Below are positions 8,912 through 16,607 of a stretch of DNA of 62,585 bases, in pieces (position 1 is the stretch's first letter; each line of letters opens with the position of its first letter). Location of the stretch: assembly GCF_900129205.1 (NCBI RefSeq), contig NZ_FQUK01000010.1, forward strand, positions 1 to 62,585. The letters run 5' to 3'. This stretch comes from Thermomonas hydrothermalis. GTDB taxonomy: Bacteria; Pseudomonadota; Gammaproteobacteria; Xanthomonadales; Xanthomonadaceae. The notes under the pieces were generated by a model. The model had not been told where the DNA came from, searched no databases, and saw only the letters and a program-made list of their open reading frames with translations. The translations under genes and the position numbers were made by a program.

Positions 8912-9187
8912 TCATCGGGATTTGCGCGAACGCCCCTGACTGGGCGTGGGTGCGGGCGTGGGGCTGGGCGGGTCTTCGGGCAGGCCGATGCGCTGCAGAG
9001 CGCGTGTGGTGCCCAGTACTTCGATGGTGCCGCCAGCCCTTTGGAAGGCCTCCATGTGCTCGGCGATCCGCTCCCGGGTCATCGCCGCGCTGCGTTCGGC
9101 CGGTTTGCGCCCTTTGAACAGGGCGCTGGTCCGACTGGATGCAGCGGATGGTGGTGTGGATGGTTTTTCGTCGTGTTTGCGGGGCAT
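8912..9187 (-). CDS. Small hypothetical protein with a C-terminal FQRAGGTIE motif
   Basis: A 91-residue polar protein. The start is ATG 9187 with TGGAGG six bases upstream; a TTG two codons earlier is in frame but unlikely. Basic, disordered flanks surround one short conserved-looking unit, IAEHMEAFQRAGGTIEVLGT. This resembles the short helix-plus-turn unit found in several tiny proteobacterial proteins, including the RNA-polymerase-binding SutA family, but the resemblance is by eye only. It lies directly upstream of the 62-residue basic protein, suggesting a two-gene operon. Confidence 0.6.
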   Translation of the reverse strand: MPRKHDEKPSTPPSAASSRTSALFKGRKPAERSAAMTRERIAEHMEAFQRAGGTIEVLGTTRALQRIGLPEDPPSPTPAPTPSQGRSRKSR

Positions 9188-9461
9188 GCACAACCTCCAG
9201 GATGGATGTGGGCTCAGGCGTCACCACGATGGGCGACGCTTGAGGACGGTGCGACAGGGCCCGCAATGTAGGGGAGCGGAAAGCGGGGCTGACCCGATTT
9301 GGCCCAGGTGTGAAAAAAAACCTGGCGATTGGGCGATAGAACAAAAGCCTCTGCCAGTGCAGAGCGTCCCCGCATCCTACGCCACAACGCCAGGCGGCGC
9401 CATGCCAGCGGGCCGGGACAGGCGTAGAGTCGTCAAACCAGCATGGATTTGGAGGTGGCAA

Positions 9462-10145
9462 ATGAAGTGTCTTCAGGCAGTGATTCCAGTCGGGCTCTTG
9501 TGGGTGCTTGGTGCCGTCTCCCCGGCATGGGCTGGGATGAAGATCGACAGCGGTATGCCCAATCGCATTTCGATGAATGTCTCGGTGGCCAAGCAATCGC
9601 AAGGGGCGACGTTTGGCGAAAAGGTCAATGCCGGTTTGCAGCAGGCAGGGAATGCCGTGGCCAGCGGCGCGCAGATGACGATCGATATCGCCTGTCAGGC
9701 CGATGCCTGTGTCATCACCTTCCCCGAAGGAGACGCCATCCGCGCTGATCTGAAGGCGATGACGCTGGGCCCGGGTGCGCCGCAGACTGGCAGCCAACCT
9801 GCGGCGCAGGTCGGCGGGGTGATTCCGGGCGCCGGGATCGTGTCCGCAGTGGTTTCGAGCGGGTTGAGCAACATGCCAGGTGGGACGGCTGCCTCAGCAG
9901 GGTATGCACGCGTGTCTGGCCAGGCATTGCCGTTGTCCAGCAAGACTGTCGCCCCGGGCCGGATCGATGTCACCGAGCCGCTGGCGGAGGGCGAGTATCT
10001 GCTCACCCTGGTCGTGCAGCCGCCCGCTGCGGCCGGTGAAGCACCGGGGCGCCAAGTGCGTATCGTGCAGGCGTTCGAGGTCAAGGCGGGGCGTCTGAAA
10101 ACCAAACACGATACGGCCAAGAACTCGATTTCCAACATACGTTGA
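9462..10145 (+). CDS. Secreted protein of unknown function
   Basis: A 227-residue protein with a clear Sec signal peptide (MKCLQAVIPVGLLWVLG, cleavage near SPAWA-G at residue 25). The mature part has a polar segment with one cysteine pair (IACQADACVIT), then a Gly/Ala/Pro-rich middle (GGVIPGAGIVSAVVSSGLS) and a C-terminal beta-rich region that may form a small sandwich domain. The cysteine pair probably forms a periplasmic disulphide. The start ATG 9462 has GGAGG at 9451-9455. No family is recognised. The gene stands alone and converges on the methyltransferase gene. Confidence 0.72.
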   Translation: MKCLQAVIPVGLLWVLGAVSPAWAGMKIDSGMPNRISMNVSVAKQSQGATFGEKVNAGLQQAGNAVASGAQMTIDIACQADACVITFPEGDAIRADLKAMTLGPGAPQTGSQPAAQVGGVIPGAGIVSAVVSSGLSNMPGGTAASAGYARVSGQALPLSSKTVAPGRIDVTEPLAEGEYLLTLVVQPPAAAGEAPGRQVRIVQAFEVKAGRLKTKHDTAKNSISNIR

Positions 10146-10185
10146 TCCGGCACGGTGTGCTGCGCCGCCCGTGGCCGCCATGCGG

Positions 10186-11022
10186 TCAGCGCCGGATGGC
10201 CAGCACGCCGTCCAGCGCCCGCTCTGCCCGGAATCCCGCGCGTGTCAGCCGGCGGATGACCTCGCCTGGTACGTCGCGGCCGGAGGTCAGCTTGTTGGGG
10301 CTGCCGGTGTAGTGGAACAGTTGGCCGCCGGGCCGCAGCACCCGGAACAGCTGTTGATAGAACGCCTGCGAGTACAGCTCGCCGGCGATCCCAAAGCGCG
10401 GCGGGTCGTGCAGGATGGCATCGAATGCAGCATCAGGCAGGGTCGGCAGCACCTGCACGATGTCGGCGTGGGTCAGCCGCAGACGCCCACCGCTGGCCTC
10501 AGGATCAGGCGACCACGGGTTGAGGGTGCGCAGCCACAACACGTCCTCGTTCTTCTCGAACGACGCAATCGCCGCCACCCCTGACTCGAGGCAGCAGGCG
10601 GCGAAATAGCCCAGCCCACCACAGGTATCCAGCACGGTTTTGCCACGCGGCTGGATCAGGGCCACCTTGCGGCGCGCATCGTCCAGTGGCGACTGTTTTG
10701 ACGTCGGCAGCATCTTGATGCCGTCGATCTCGAAGGTCGGGACGTCCCATTCGGTGGGCACCAGTTTGATCAGCTGGCCGGTGTAGCGCGCGATTGGTGC
10801 GAACGTCTCGCCATCCCAAAAGTACAGGGTGCGATCCTTGAGCGGTTGCGGGTAGGGCAGGCGCTTGCCGCGCCAGTCCCAGCCGTCCTCGGTCAGCATG
10901 ACCGTTTCCTGGCTGCGGCCCAGATCGAACGAGGCGTGCCAGTGCGTGTGCCCCTGTGCCCGTGCTGCGTGCAGGGCATCGGCCAGGGGTCGGGTGAGCA
11001 AGGGGGTGCTGGGGCGCGGCAT
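10186..11022 (-). CDS. Predicted class I SAM-dependent methyltransferase
   Basis: A 278-residue protein with a C-terminal Rossmann methyltransferase domain. Motif I is VLDTCGGLGYFA, the acidic ribose-binding strand is followed by HADIVQVLP, and motif IV is AILHDPPRF, then a long helix and FRVLRPGGQLFHYTG. The D-P-P-R motif is unusual. It resembles the catalytic loop of RNA and protein amino-group methylases more than small-molecule enzymes, but the substrate is not known. The N-terminal 100 residues form a separate domain. It is a single gene, divergent from the acyltransferase downstream. Confidence 0.75.
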   Translation of the reverse strand: MPRPSTPLLTRPLADALHAARAQGHTHWHASFDLGRSQETVMLTEDGWDWRGKRLPYPQPLKDRTLYFWDGETFAPIARYTGQLIKLVPTEWDVPTFEIDGIKMLPTSKQSPLDDARRKVALIQPRGKTVLDTCGGLGYFAACCLESGVAAIASFEKNEDVLWLRTLNPWSPDPEASGGRLRLTHADIVQVLPTLPDAAFDAILHDPPRFGIAGELYSQAFYQQLFRVLRPGGQLFHYTGSPNKLTSGRDVPGEVIRRLTRAGFRAERALDGVLAIRR

Positions 11023-11099
11023 CAGGACATGATAGCGGTGCAGTCATGCCGGCTAGATTGCGCGACAATCATGCGCCCGTTTTTGCAAATGTGAGCGCG

Positions 11100-11981
11100 A
11101 TGGCGTTGATTCGAGCCCTGATCCCGCTGATCTTGCTGTGCATCAGTACGGTGGTTCATGTCGTTCCGCTGCTACTGGTGGCCTTGCTGAAGGCGCTGTT
11201 GCCCGGACGCAGCCTGAAGCGCCGGTGCGACCCGCTTTTGACCGGTATCGCCGAGTCCTGGATTGGCTTCAACAACTGGCTTTGGGATCGCTTCACCAAG
11301 ACCCGGCTGGTGGTGGATGGGGCGGTCGATTTGCAGCGCGATGGTCATTACCTGGTGCTGGCCAACCACCAGAGCTGGGTCGACATCGTGGTGTTGCAAA
11401 AAGTGTTCAACCGGCGCATCCCGCTGTTGCGGTTTTTCCTCAAGCGGCAGCTGTTCTGGGTGCCGCTGCTGGGGCTGGCCTGGTGGGCGCTGGATTTCCC
11501 GTTCATGGGCCGCTACACGCCCAAGCAGATCGCGCGTAATCCGGCGCTGGCTGGCCGCGACATTGCCGTGACCCGGCGTGCCTGCGCCAAGTTCCGTGAG
11601 ATTCCGGTGGCCATCATGAACTTCGTCGAAGGCACCCGTTTCTCTGCTGACAAGCACGCGCGGCAAGGTTCGCCTTACCGGCACCTGCTCAAACCCAAGT
11701 CAGGTGGCGTGGCATTTGTGCTCGAAGCCATGGGGCAGGGGCTGAATGCCATTCTGGATGTCACCATTGCCTATCCTGCCGGTGTACCGAGCATGCTCGA
11801 TCTGTTCGCCGACCGCGTGCCGGAAGTCCGCGTGCGTATCCGCCAATGGCCGATCCCGGCCGAGCTTGTCGGCGGGGATTACCAGAACGACCGTGCGTTC
11901 CGGGTGCGTTTCCAGCAGTGGATGAATGACCTATGGGCGCGCAAGGACGCGGATCTGGATGCGCTGTTGAAGGTCGAGTGA
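11100..11981 (+). CDS. PlsC-type lysophospholipid acyltransferase, YihG-like
   Basis: A 293-residue inner-membrane acyltransferase predicted to transfer a fatty acyl chain to a lysophospholipid. The HX4D catalytic motif is NHQSWVD at residues 89-95, the glycerol-phosphate-binding motif is FVEGTRF, and the P-x-G type motif near the end is YPAGVPS. An N-terminal hydrophobic segment (ALIPLILLCISTVVHVVPLL) anchors it. Length and sequence fit the YihG branch rather than the essential PlsC. The start is taken as ATG 11100, directly before the membrane segment; an ATG at 11046 would add a polar leader. Confidence 0.85.
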   Translation: MALIRALIPLILLCISTVVHVVPLLLVALLKALLPGRSLKRRCDPLLTGIAESWIGFNNWLWDRFTKTRLVVDGAVDLQRDGHYLVLANHQSWVDIVVLQKVFNRRIPLLRFFLKRQLFWVPLLGLAWWALDFPFMGRYTPKQIARNPALAGRDIAVTRRACAKFREIPVAIMNFVEGTRFSADKHARQGSPYRHLLKPKSGGVAFVLEAMGQGLNAILDVTIAYPAGVPSMLDLFADRVPEVRVRIRQWPIPAELVGGDYQNDRAFRVRFQQWMNDLWARKDADLDALLKVE

Positions 11982-12016
11982 GGCATCGCTGGCGTTCTGC
12001 CAAAGTCACCCAGCAC

Positions 12017-13135
12017 TCACGGCTGTGCAGACACATGTTTCTGGTCTGCCCGGCGGTGGTGAAAATATATGGTTTCTGCCGCCCAGCGCAGCGGCAAGGA
12101 ATGCAGAAGTAGGTCGAACGGCCAATCCATTTGAAACTTGTCGAATGTCCAGCGCAGTAGCCGCTTGGTGTAAAAGCGGGGTGCGGCGTCGATGGCAGCC
12201 TGCTCGGCTGGCGGGCCCTGATCGAGCAGGTGTGCAGCAATGGCGGCGCCGACCCGCCAGCCATGATCCCAGGCCGAGTGGATGCCGCCTGCGGTGACCG
12301 GTGAGACGATGCCTGCGGCATCGCCAGTGAGAATGGCGCGGTCGTTGGCAAGGGTGCGCACTGGGCCGGAGCAGGGAATCAAGCCGGCGCGCACATGACA
12401 CGGTTTCATAGACAGGGGGAGTCCGGTAATCGCTTTCGTGTGCGCAAGGAAGCCGTCGATATCGGGGAGGCGCGCATGTGCGGGGTTGTGTCGAAGGGCC
12501 AGCCCTGCCTGCACGCCGCAAGGATTCTGCGCAAACCAGCCAATATAGCCCGGCGCATAGCGTTTGCTGATGAAACAGTGCAGTGCGTCGGAATCGACAA
12601 GATCGGCGCCTTGGAATTCGTATTCGACGCCATAAAGAAAATTCCGGACCAGCCCAAGCCCGCATTTGCGTGCGACCTGCGAGCGGGCGCCATCGGCGCC
12701 CACTAAATAGTGCGTGGTGCCGACGTCGGTGACATCCCATCCTCCAGCGCGGCGGCAGGCGTCGCGGAACGGCTGGCCCAGGCGCAACTCGACCCCGTGT
12801 TCATGGAGTTGGCTGGCCAGCCAGCGCATGACCTGGGGGGTATCCGTGGTCAGGAAATAGTAGCCAGGCGCAGTCAGACGTAGTTGCTTCAGACGAGGCG
12901 AGTACAGGCAGACCCTCTCCACGCGCCGCGTGGCGTTGGTGGGCAAGGCGTTGAGCAGGGTCTGTTCCGCAGCTTCTTTGACGATGATGCCGGTGGTATG
13001 AAGTTTCTCTCCTGGATCCTGCTTGCGTTCCAGTACGCATACCCGCAGCCCGCGGCGGGCTGCCGAAATGGCGCAGGCCACGCCGGAGAAGCTTGCGCCG
13101 GCGATGATGATGTCGAAATGGGGGCGGGTGGGCAT
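12017..13135 (-). CDS. Geranylgeranyl-reductase-like FAD-dependent oxidoreductase
   Basis: A 372-residue flavoprotein of the p-hydroxybenzoate hydroxylase/geranylgeranyl reductase fold. The FAD dinucleotide motif is IIIAGASFSGVACAISAA at residues 9-26 with a conserved acidic strand end (CVLERK). A second motif is VGADGARSQVAR, and the ribityl-binding motif is ILTGDAAGIVSPVTAGGI. These reductases saturate isoprenoid chains or modify polyprenyl lipids, but the substrate here is unknown. ATG 13135 starts the protein ten residues before the FAD strand. The frame continues far upstream but only as antisense to the divergent cytochrome gene. It converges on the acyltransferase. Confidence 0.8.
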   Translation of the reverse strand: MPTRPHFDIIIAGASFSGVACAISAARRGLRVCVLERKQDPGEKLHTTGIIVKEAAEQTLLNALPTNATRRVERVCLYSPRLKQLRLTAPGYYFLTTDTPQVMRWLASQLHEHGVELRLGQPFRDACRRAGGWDVTDVGTTHYLVGADGARSQVARKCGLGLVRNFLYGVEYEFQGADLVDSDALHCFISKRYAPGYIGWFAQNPCGVQAGLALRHNPAHARLPDIDGFLAHTKAITGLPLSMKPCHVRAGLIPCSGPVRTLANDRAILTGDAAGIVSPVTAGGIHSAWDHGWRVGAAIAAHLLDQGPPAEQAAIDAAPRFYTKRLLRWTFDKFQMDWPFDLLLHSLPLRWAAETIYFHHRRADQKHVSAQP

Positions 13136-13222
13136 GGTGTGGGATGCAGAAGGGGGGGGCAGGCAGGGGATGGCGTCGGCAACGTTGAATGCGTTAGCGT
13201 AAATCCAATTCATCAGGAAGCT

Positions 13223-13768
13223 ATGGCCATGCTCAATCCGATCGTTGCACGCTACAGTCGAATCCAACGGCATCTGCACTGGTGGATGGCACTGCTCGTG
13301 GTGCTGGCGTATGTGCTGATCGAGCAGCGCGGCCTGTTTCCGCGTGGCAGTGGTGGCCGCTTTGCGATGATGCAGGGCCACTTCTGGGCCGGGATCACCA
13401 TCTTCCTGCTGGCCTGGTGGCGGATCGCCAGCCGGTTGCGGCATGGCGCGCCGCCGATTACCCCGCCGCTGGACACGATCAGCGCGCTGCTGTCGAAGCT
13501 TACGCATCTGGCGCTGTACGCTTTTTTCATCGTCATGCCGCTGTTGGGCATGGCCACGGCGTGGAGCGACGGCAAGGCGGTGATGATCCCGTTCACCGGC
13601 ATCGCCCTGCCGGCGCTGCTGCCTGAGAACGAAGCGCTGGCGCACCAGCTGGAAGATCTGCATGGCAGCATCGGCGAGGCGTTCTACTGGGTGATCGGCT
13701 TGCACGTGCTGGCGGCGCTGTATCACCACTGGGTGCGTCGCGACGACACGCTCAAGCGGATGCTTTGA
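13223..13768 (+). CDS. Cytochrome b561 family protein
   Basis: A 181-residue, four-helix inner-membrane dihaem cytochrome of the prokaryotic b561 (CybB) type, which passes electrons between quinol and other carriers. Haem-ligand histidines are visible in QRHLHWWMALLVV, in MQGHFWAGITIF, in DLHGSIGEAFYWVIGLHVL and near ALYHHW. The start is ATG 13223 with CAGGAAG just before; a second in-frame ATG follows two codons later. It diverges from the FAD-dependent oxidoreductase with an 87-base gap, so the two could share a regulated intergenic region, but a functional link is only suggested. Confidence 0.87.
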   Translation: MAMLNPIVARYSRIQRHLHWWMALLVVLAYVLIEQRGLFPRGSGGRFAMMQGHFWAGITIFLLAWWRIASRLRHGAPPITPPLDTISALLSKLTHLALYAFFIVMPLLGMATAWSDGKAVMIPFTGIALPALLPENEALAHQLEDLHGSIGEAFYWVIGLHVLAALYHHWVRRDDTLKRML

Positions 13769-14083
13769 GTGGCAACACCTGCCGTGCGTGGCGCATGCAG
13801 ATCAGACTGGATGTCTGTGTGAATGGTCCATGTGTGCCATATGTGCCATGTGGGTCTGTCATGACGTACAATGCTTGCGTTCTGCGCACGGCTGATCCGC
13901 CTTCGTCACGAAGGTCGCGTGTTTCCTGATCGAGCCGGCCGCTTCTGCGGCTTTCACCCGTAACGCCTTTCGTCGCGCAGACACGGCCCGGATCACCGGC
14001 GTCGTGCCACCTCTGCCTGCGGCGCGGTTTCACAGGAACGCCTGGGCTCTCCCGCACACTGCGGGATCTCCAAGGAGTTCCAC
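13769..14083 (+). promoter_or_regulatory. Long leader region of the RhlE helicase gene
   Basis: A 315-base stretch without a convincing gene. A near-consensus -10 box TACAAT lies at 13867-13872. Just upstream the sequence is low in complexity, with repeated GTGCCA units (13831-13850) and no strong -35. If that box is used, the transcript has an untranslated leader of about 205 bases before ATG 14084, which has AAGGAG in front. Cold-inducible DEAD-box helicase mRNAs often carry such long leaders. The role here is inferred. Confidence 0.4.
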
Positions 14084-15394
14084 ATGTCGTTTCAATCTCT
14101 GGGCCTTGCGCCTGCGTTGCTGCGCGCGCTGGCCGATCACGGCTATGCCACCCCCACCTCCATCCAGTCCCAGGCCATTCCGCTGGTGCTTGCCGGGCAT
14201 GACGTGCTGGGCAGTGCCCAGACTGGCACCGGCAAGACCGCCGCGTTTGCGCTGCCCGTCCTCGATCGGCTGTCCCGGCAGACACCGCCCGCTGGCCCGC
14301 GTCGGCCGCAGGCGCTGATTCTGGTGCCGACGCGTGAGCTGGCGGTGCAGGTCGCCGACAGCTTCAAAACCTACGGGCGCCATCTCCGCCTCAATGTCAC
14401 CACCTTGTTCGGCGGCGTGGGGATGCAGCCGCAAGTCGATCAACTCAGGCGTGGTGTGGATGTGCTGGTGGCCTGCCCTGGCCGGCTGATCGATCATCTG
14501 GAGCGCGTCAGCGTGTCGCTCGATGGCGTTTCGGTTCTGGTGCTGGATGAGGCCGACCGCATGCTCGACATGGGGTTTTTGCCGGCGATCAAGCGTATCG
14601 TCAACCGTGTACCCAAACAGCGCCAGACGCTGCTGTTCTCCGCCACTTTCGAGCCACGCATCAAGGCGCTGGCGCTGGAGTTCCTGAAGAATCCGCGTGA
14701 AGTGCAGGTGGCCGCCCAGAACACGGTGGCGCAGACCATTGCCCATCGTGCGCACCCGGTGGATGCTTCGAACAAGCGTGCGTTGCTGATCGATATCTTG
14801 GCGCGTCGGCATACCGAGCAGGTGCTGGTCTTCGGCAAGACCAAGCATGGCTGCAACCGGTTGGCCGAACAGCTGGAAAACGCTGGCCTGCCGGCCCTGG
14901 CGATCCACGGCAACAAGAGCCAGGCGGCGCGCCAGAAGGCGCTCAACGAGTTCAAGAGCGGCAAGATCCGCATCCTGGTCGCCACCGACGTGGCCGCACG
15001 TGGTCTGGACATCCCCGAACTGCCGTTGGTGATCAACCACGATCTGCCGATGGTGGCCGAGGATTATGTCCATCGCATCGGCCGTACCGGCCGCAACGGT
15101 GCCAACGGCGAGGCGATCTCGCTGGTGTCGCCGGACGAAGCGCATCTGCTGCGTCAGATTCAAACCTTGTTGGGCTGCGAGATCGCGATGGATGTGGTGC
15201 CAGGGTATGCGCCCAGTCGAGCCATTCGCACGGATGTGCGCCCGTTCGAACAGGCCCCGCGCCAGTCGCGTAGCCGGCGTCCGCACGCCAGGGCGCGGAA
15301 TGGTGAAGCGCATGCCCATGCCCATACCGGCACCAAGCCGGCACGTTCCGGTGGGCGCGACGGTAATCGCCAGCATCAGCCGCCAAGGCGTTAA
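14084..15394 (+). CDS. rhlE: DEAD-box ATP-dependent RNA helicase RhlE
   Basis: A 436-residue RNA helicase that unwinds structured RNA, often in ribosome assembly, RNA decay or cold adaptation. All core motifs are present: Q motif with PTSIQSQAIPL, Walker A AQTGTGKT, LVPTRELAVQV, the DEAD box in VLDEADRMLDMG, SAT, VATDVAARGLDIPELP and HRIGRTGRNG. The C-terminal 60 residues form an Arg/His-rich tail (SRSRRPHARARNG) that probably binds RNA. The N terminus (MSFQSLGLAPALLRALADHG) is the classic RhlE start. It is preceded by a long leader and converges with ispA. Confidence 0.93.
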   Translation: MSFQSLGLAPALLRALADHGYATPTSIQSQAIPLVLAGHDVLGSAQTGTGKTAAFALPVLDRLSRQTPPAGPRRPQALILVPTRELAVQVADSFKTYGRHLRLNVTTLFGGVGMQPQVDQLRRGVDVLVACPGRLIDHLERVSVSLDGVSVLVLDEADRMLDMGFLPAIKRIVNRVPKQRQTLLFSATFEPRIKALALEFLKNPREVQVAAQNTVAQTIAHRAHPVDASNKRALLIDILARRHTEQVLVFGKTKHGCNRLAEQLENAGLPALAIHGNKSQAARQKALNEFKSGKIRILVATDVAARGLDIPELPLVINHDLPMVAEDYVHRIGRTGRNGANGEAISLVSPDEAHLLRQIQTLLGCEIAMDVVPGYAPSRAIRTDVRPFEQAPRQSRSRRPHARARNGEAHAHAHTGTKPARSGGRDGNRQHQPPRR

Positions 15395-15469
15395 GCCAGT
15401 GGCTTTGCTTCAGCCGGTGCGTCCCAGGCCAGCGATGGTGAGGTGCGCGCAATGGTCGCGCACGCGCAT

Positions 15470-16345
15470 TCAGTGCTGGCGTTCGATGGCCTGACGCGCC
15501 AGCGCCGTCAGCGCGCGGGTATCGGCATCCAGTGCCGCCAGTGCCTGCTGCATGGTGACGGCCAGTTCAGACAGGCGTGCACGGCTGGCATCAAGGCCCA
15601 GCAGGGCGGGGAAGGTCGCTTTGTCCTGGGCGGCGTCTTTGCCGGCCGTCTTGCCCAGCGTGGCCGCGTCGCCCTCGATGTCCAGCAGGTCGTCACGGAT
15701 TTGGAAGGCCAGGCCGAGTGCGGCGGCGAAGGTATCCAGTGCGGCGTGCTGTGCCGGGGTGGCATCGCCGGCCAATGCACCGAGACGAATGGCGCAGTGC
15801 AACAAGGCGCCGGTCTTGCAGGCATGCAGGCGTTCCAGCTCGGCCAGCTCGATCCGCCGACCGGTGGCGTCGATGTCGAGTGCCTGACCGCCGCACATGC
15901 CGGCTGGGCCGGCGGCATGGGCCAATGTCTGCAGCATGGTCAGCCGGGTCGCGGCAGGCTGCGGGGCGTGCGCCAATACTTCGAAGGCCAGCGCCTGCAA
16001 GGCATCGCCGGCCAGGATCGCAGTGGCGTCGTCAAACGCCACGTGCACGGTGGGTTGGCCACGGCGCAGGGCATCGTCGTCCATGGCCGGCAGGTCGTCA
16101 TGGATCAGCGAATAACAGTGCACCAGTTCCACAGCGGTCGCGGCGGCATCCAGCGCGGCTTCCTCGACACCCAAGGCAGTGCCGGTGGCGTAGACCAGCA
16201 GTGGGCGCATGCGTTTGCCGCCGTTGAGTACGCCATGTCGCATGGCGGCATGCAGCCGCTGCGGCGGCAGGGCCGGATCGGGCAGGGCGCGGGCCAGCGC
16301 CGCTTCGACGCGCTGGCGCCAGCGGGTAAGGTCAGCCTCAGTCAT
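15470..16345 (-). CDS. ispA: Farnesyl diphosphate synthase (polyprenyl synthetase)
   Basis: It condenses isopentenyl diphosphate with dimethylallyl and geranyl diphosphate to farnesyl diphosphate in the cytoplasm, feeding undecaprenyl lipid, quinone and haem side chains. It has 291 residues, normal for IspA. The two aspartate-rich motifs are DDLPAMDDD (first, with chain-length residues just before in VHCYSLIH) and QIRDDLLDIEGD (second), and GGKRMRPLL lies near the N terminus. ATG 16345 overlaps the xseB stop by 8 bases, so it is translated with xseB. The upstream open extension is antisense or out of frame with xseB and is not used. Confidence 0.92.
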   Translation of the reverse strand: MTEADLTRWRQRVEAALARALPDPALPPQRLHAAMRHGVLNGGKRMRPLLVYATGTALGVEEAALDAAATAVELVHCYSLIHDDLPAMDDDALRRGQPTVHVAFDDATAILAGDALQALAFEVLAHAPQPAATRLTMLQTLAHAAGPAGMCGGQALDIDATGRRIELAELERLHACKTGALLHCAIRLGALAGDATPAQHAALDTFAAALGLAFQIRDDLLDIEGDAATLGKTAGKDAAQDKATFPALLGLDASRARLSELAVTMQQALAALDADTRALTALARQAIERQH

Positions 16346-16598
16346 CGCTGCCGCTGGTGAACTCGCTGGACTGCTCGGGGCGCGCCGGATCGGACAACTG
16401 GCGAACCCGCAGCTCGGCTTCATCCAGGGCCGCTTTGCAGCGGTTGTACAGGGCGACGCCGCGGGCGTAGGCATCCAGCGACTGCTCCAGCGTCATGTCG
16501 CCGGATTCCAGTCGGGAGACCAGTGATTCCAGCTCCTTCATCGAGCGTTCGAAATCACTGACCGGGGAGGTGTCCTGGGAGTCGGGTGTCGTGTGCAT
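16338..16598 (-). CDS. xseB: Exodeoxyribonuclease VII small subunit
   Basis: The small subunit of ExoVII, a cytoplasmic single-strand DNA exonuclease; several copies coat the XseA catalytic subunit. It has 86 residues with the family core SDFERSMKELESLVSRLESG and LEQSLDAYARGVALYNRC, forming two helices, and an acidic disordered tail. xseA is not in the window. It overlaps ispA by 8 bases, an arrangement common in gammaproteobacteria (xseB-ispA, often followed by dxs, which is absent here). It lies 9 bases after tilS on the same strand. Confidence 0.92.
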   Translation of the reverse strand: MHTTPDSQDTSPVSDFERSMKELESLVSRLESGDMTLEQSLDAYARGVALYNRCKAALDEAELRVRQLSDPARPEQSSEFTSGSDD

Positions 16599-16607
16599 GC
16601 CGGAAGT

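Noticed and set aside
8814-9797. Long minus-strand frame across the two small genes and the secreted protein gene
   Set aside because: It has no conserved features, and the small genes and the signal peptide protein have better start sites and composition.
10143-10200. Terminator between the secreted protein and methyltransferase genes
   Set aside because: ATCCGGC and GCCGGAT are inverted, but the loop is about 35 bases long and there is no T run.
14030-15376. Long open frame on the strand opposite rhlE
   Set aside because: It is antisense to a complete RhlE with all helicase motifs, has no family resemblance and reflects high-G+C codon usage.
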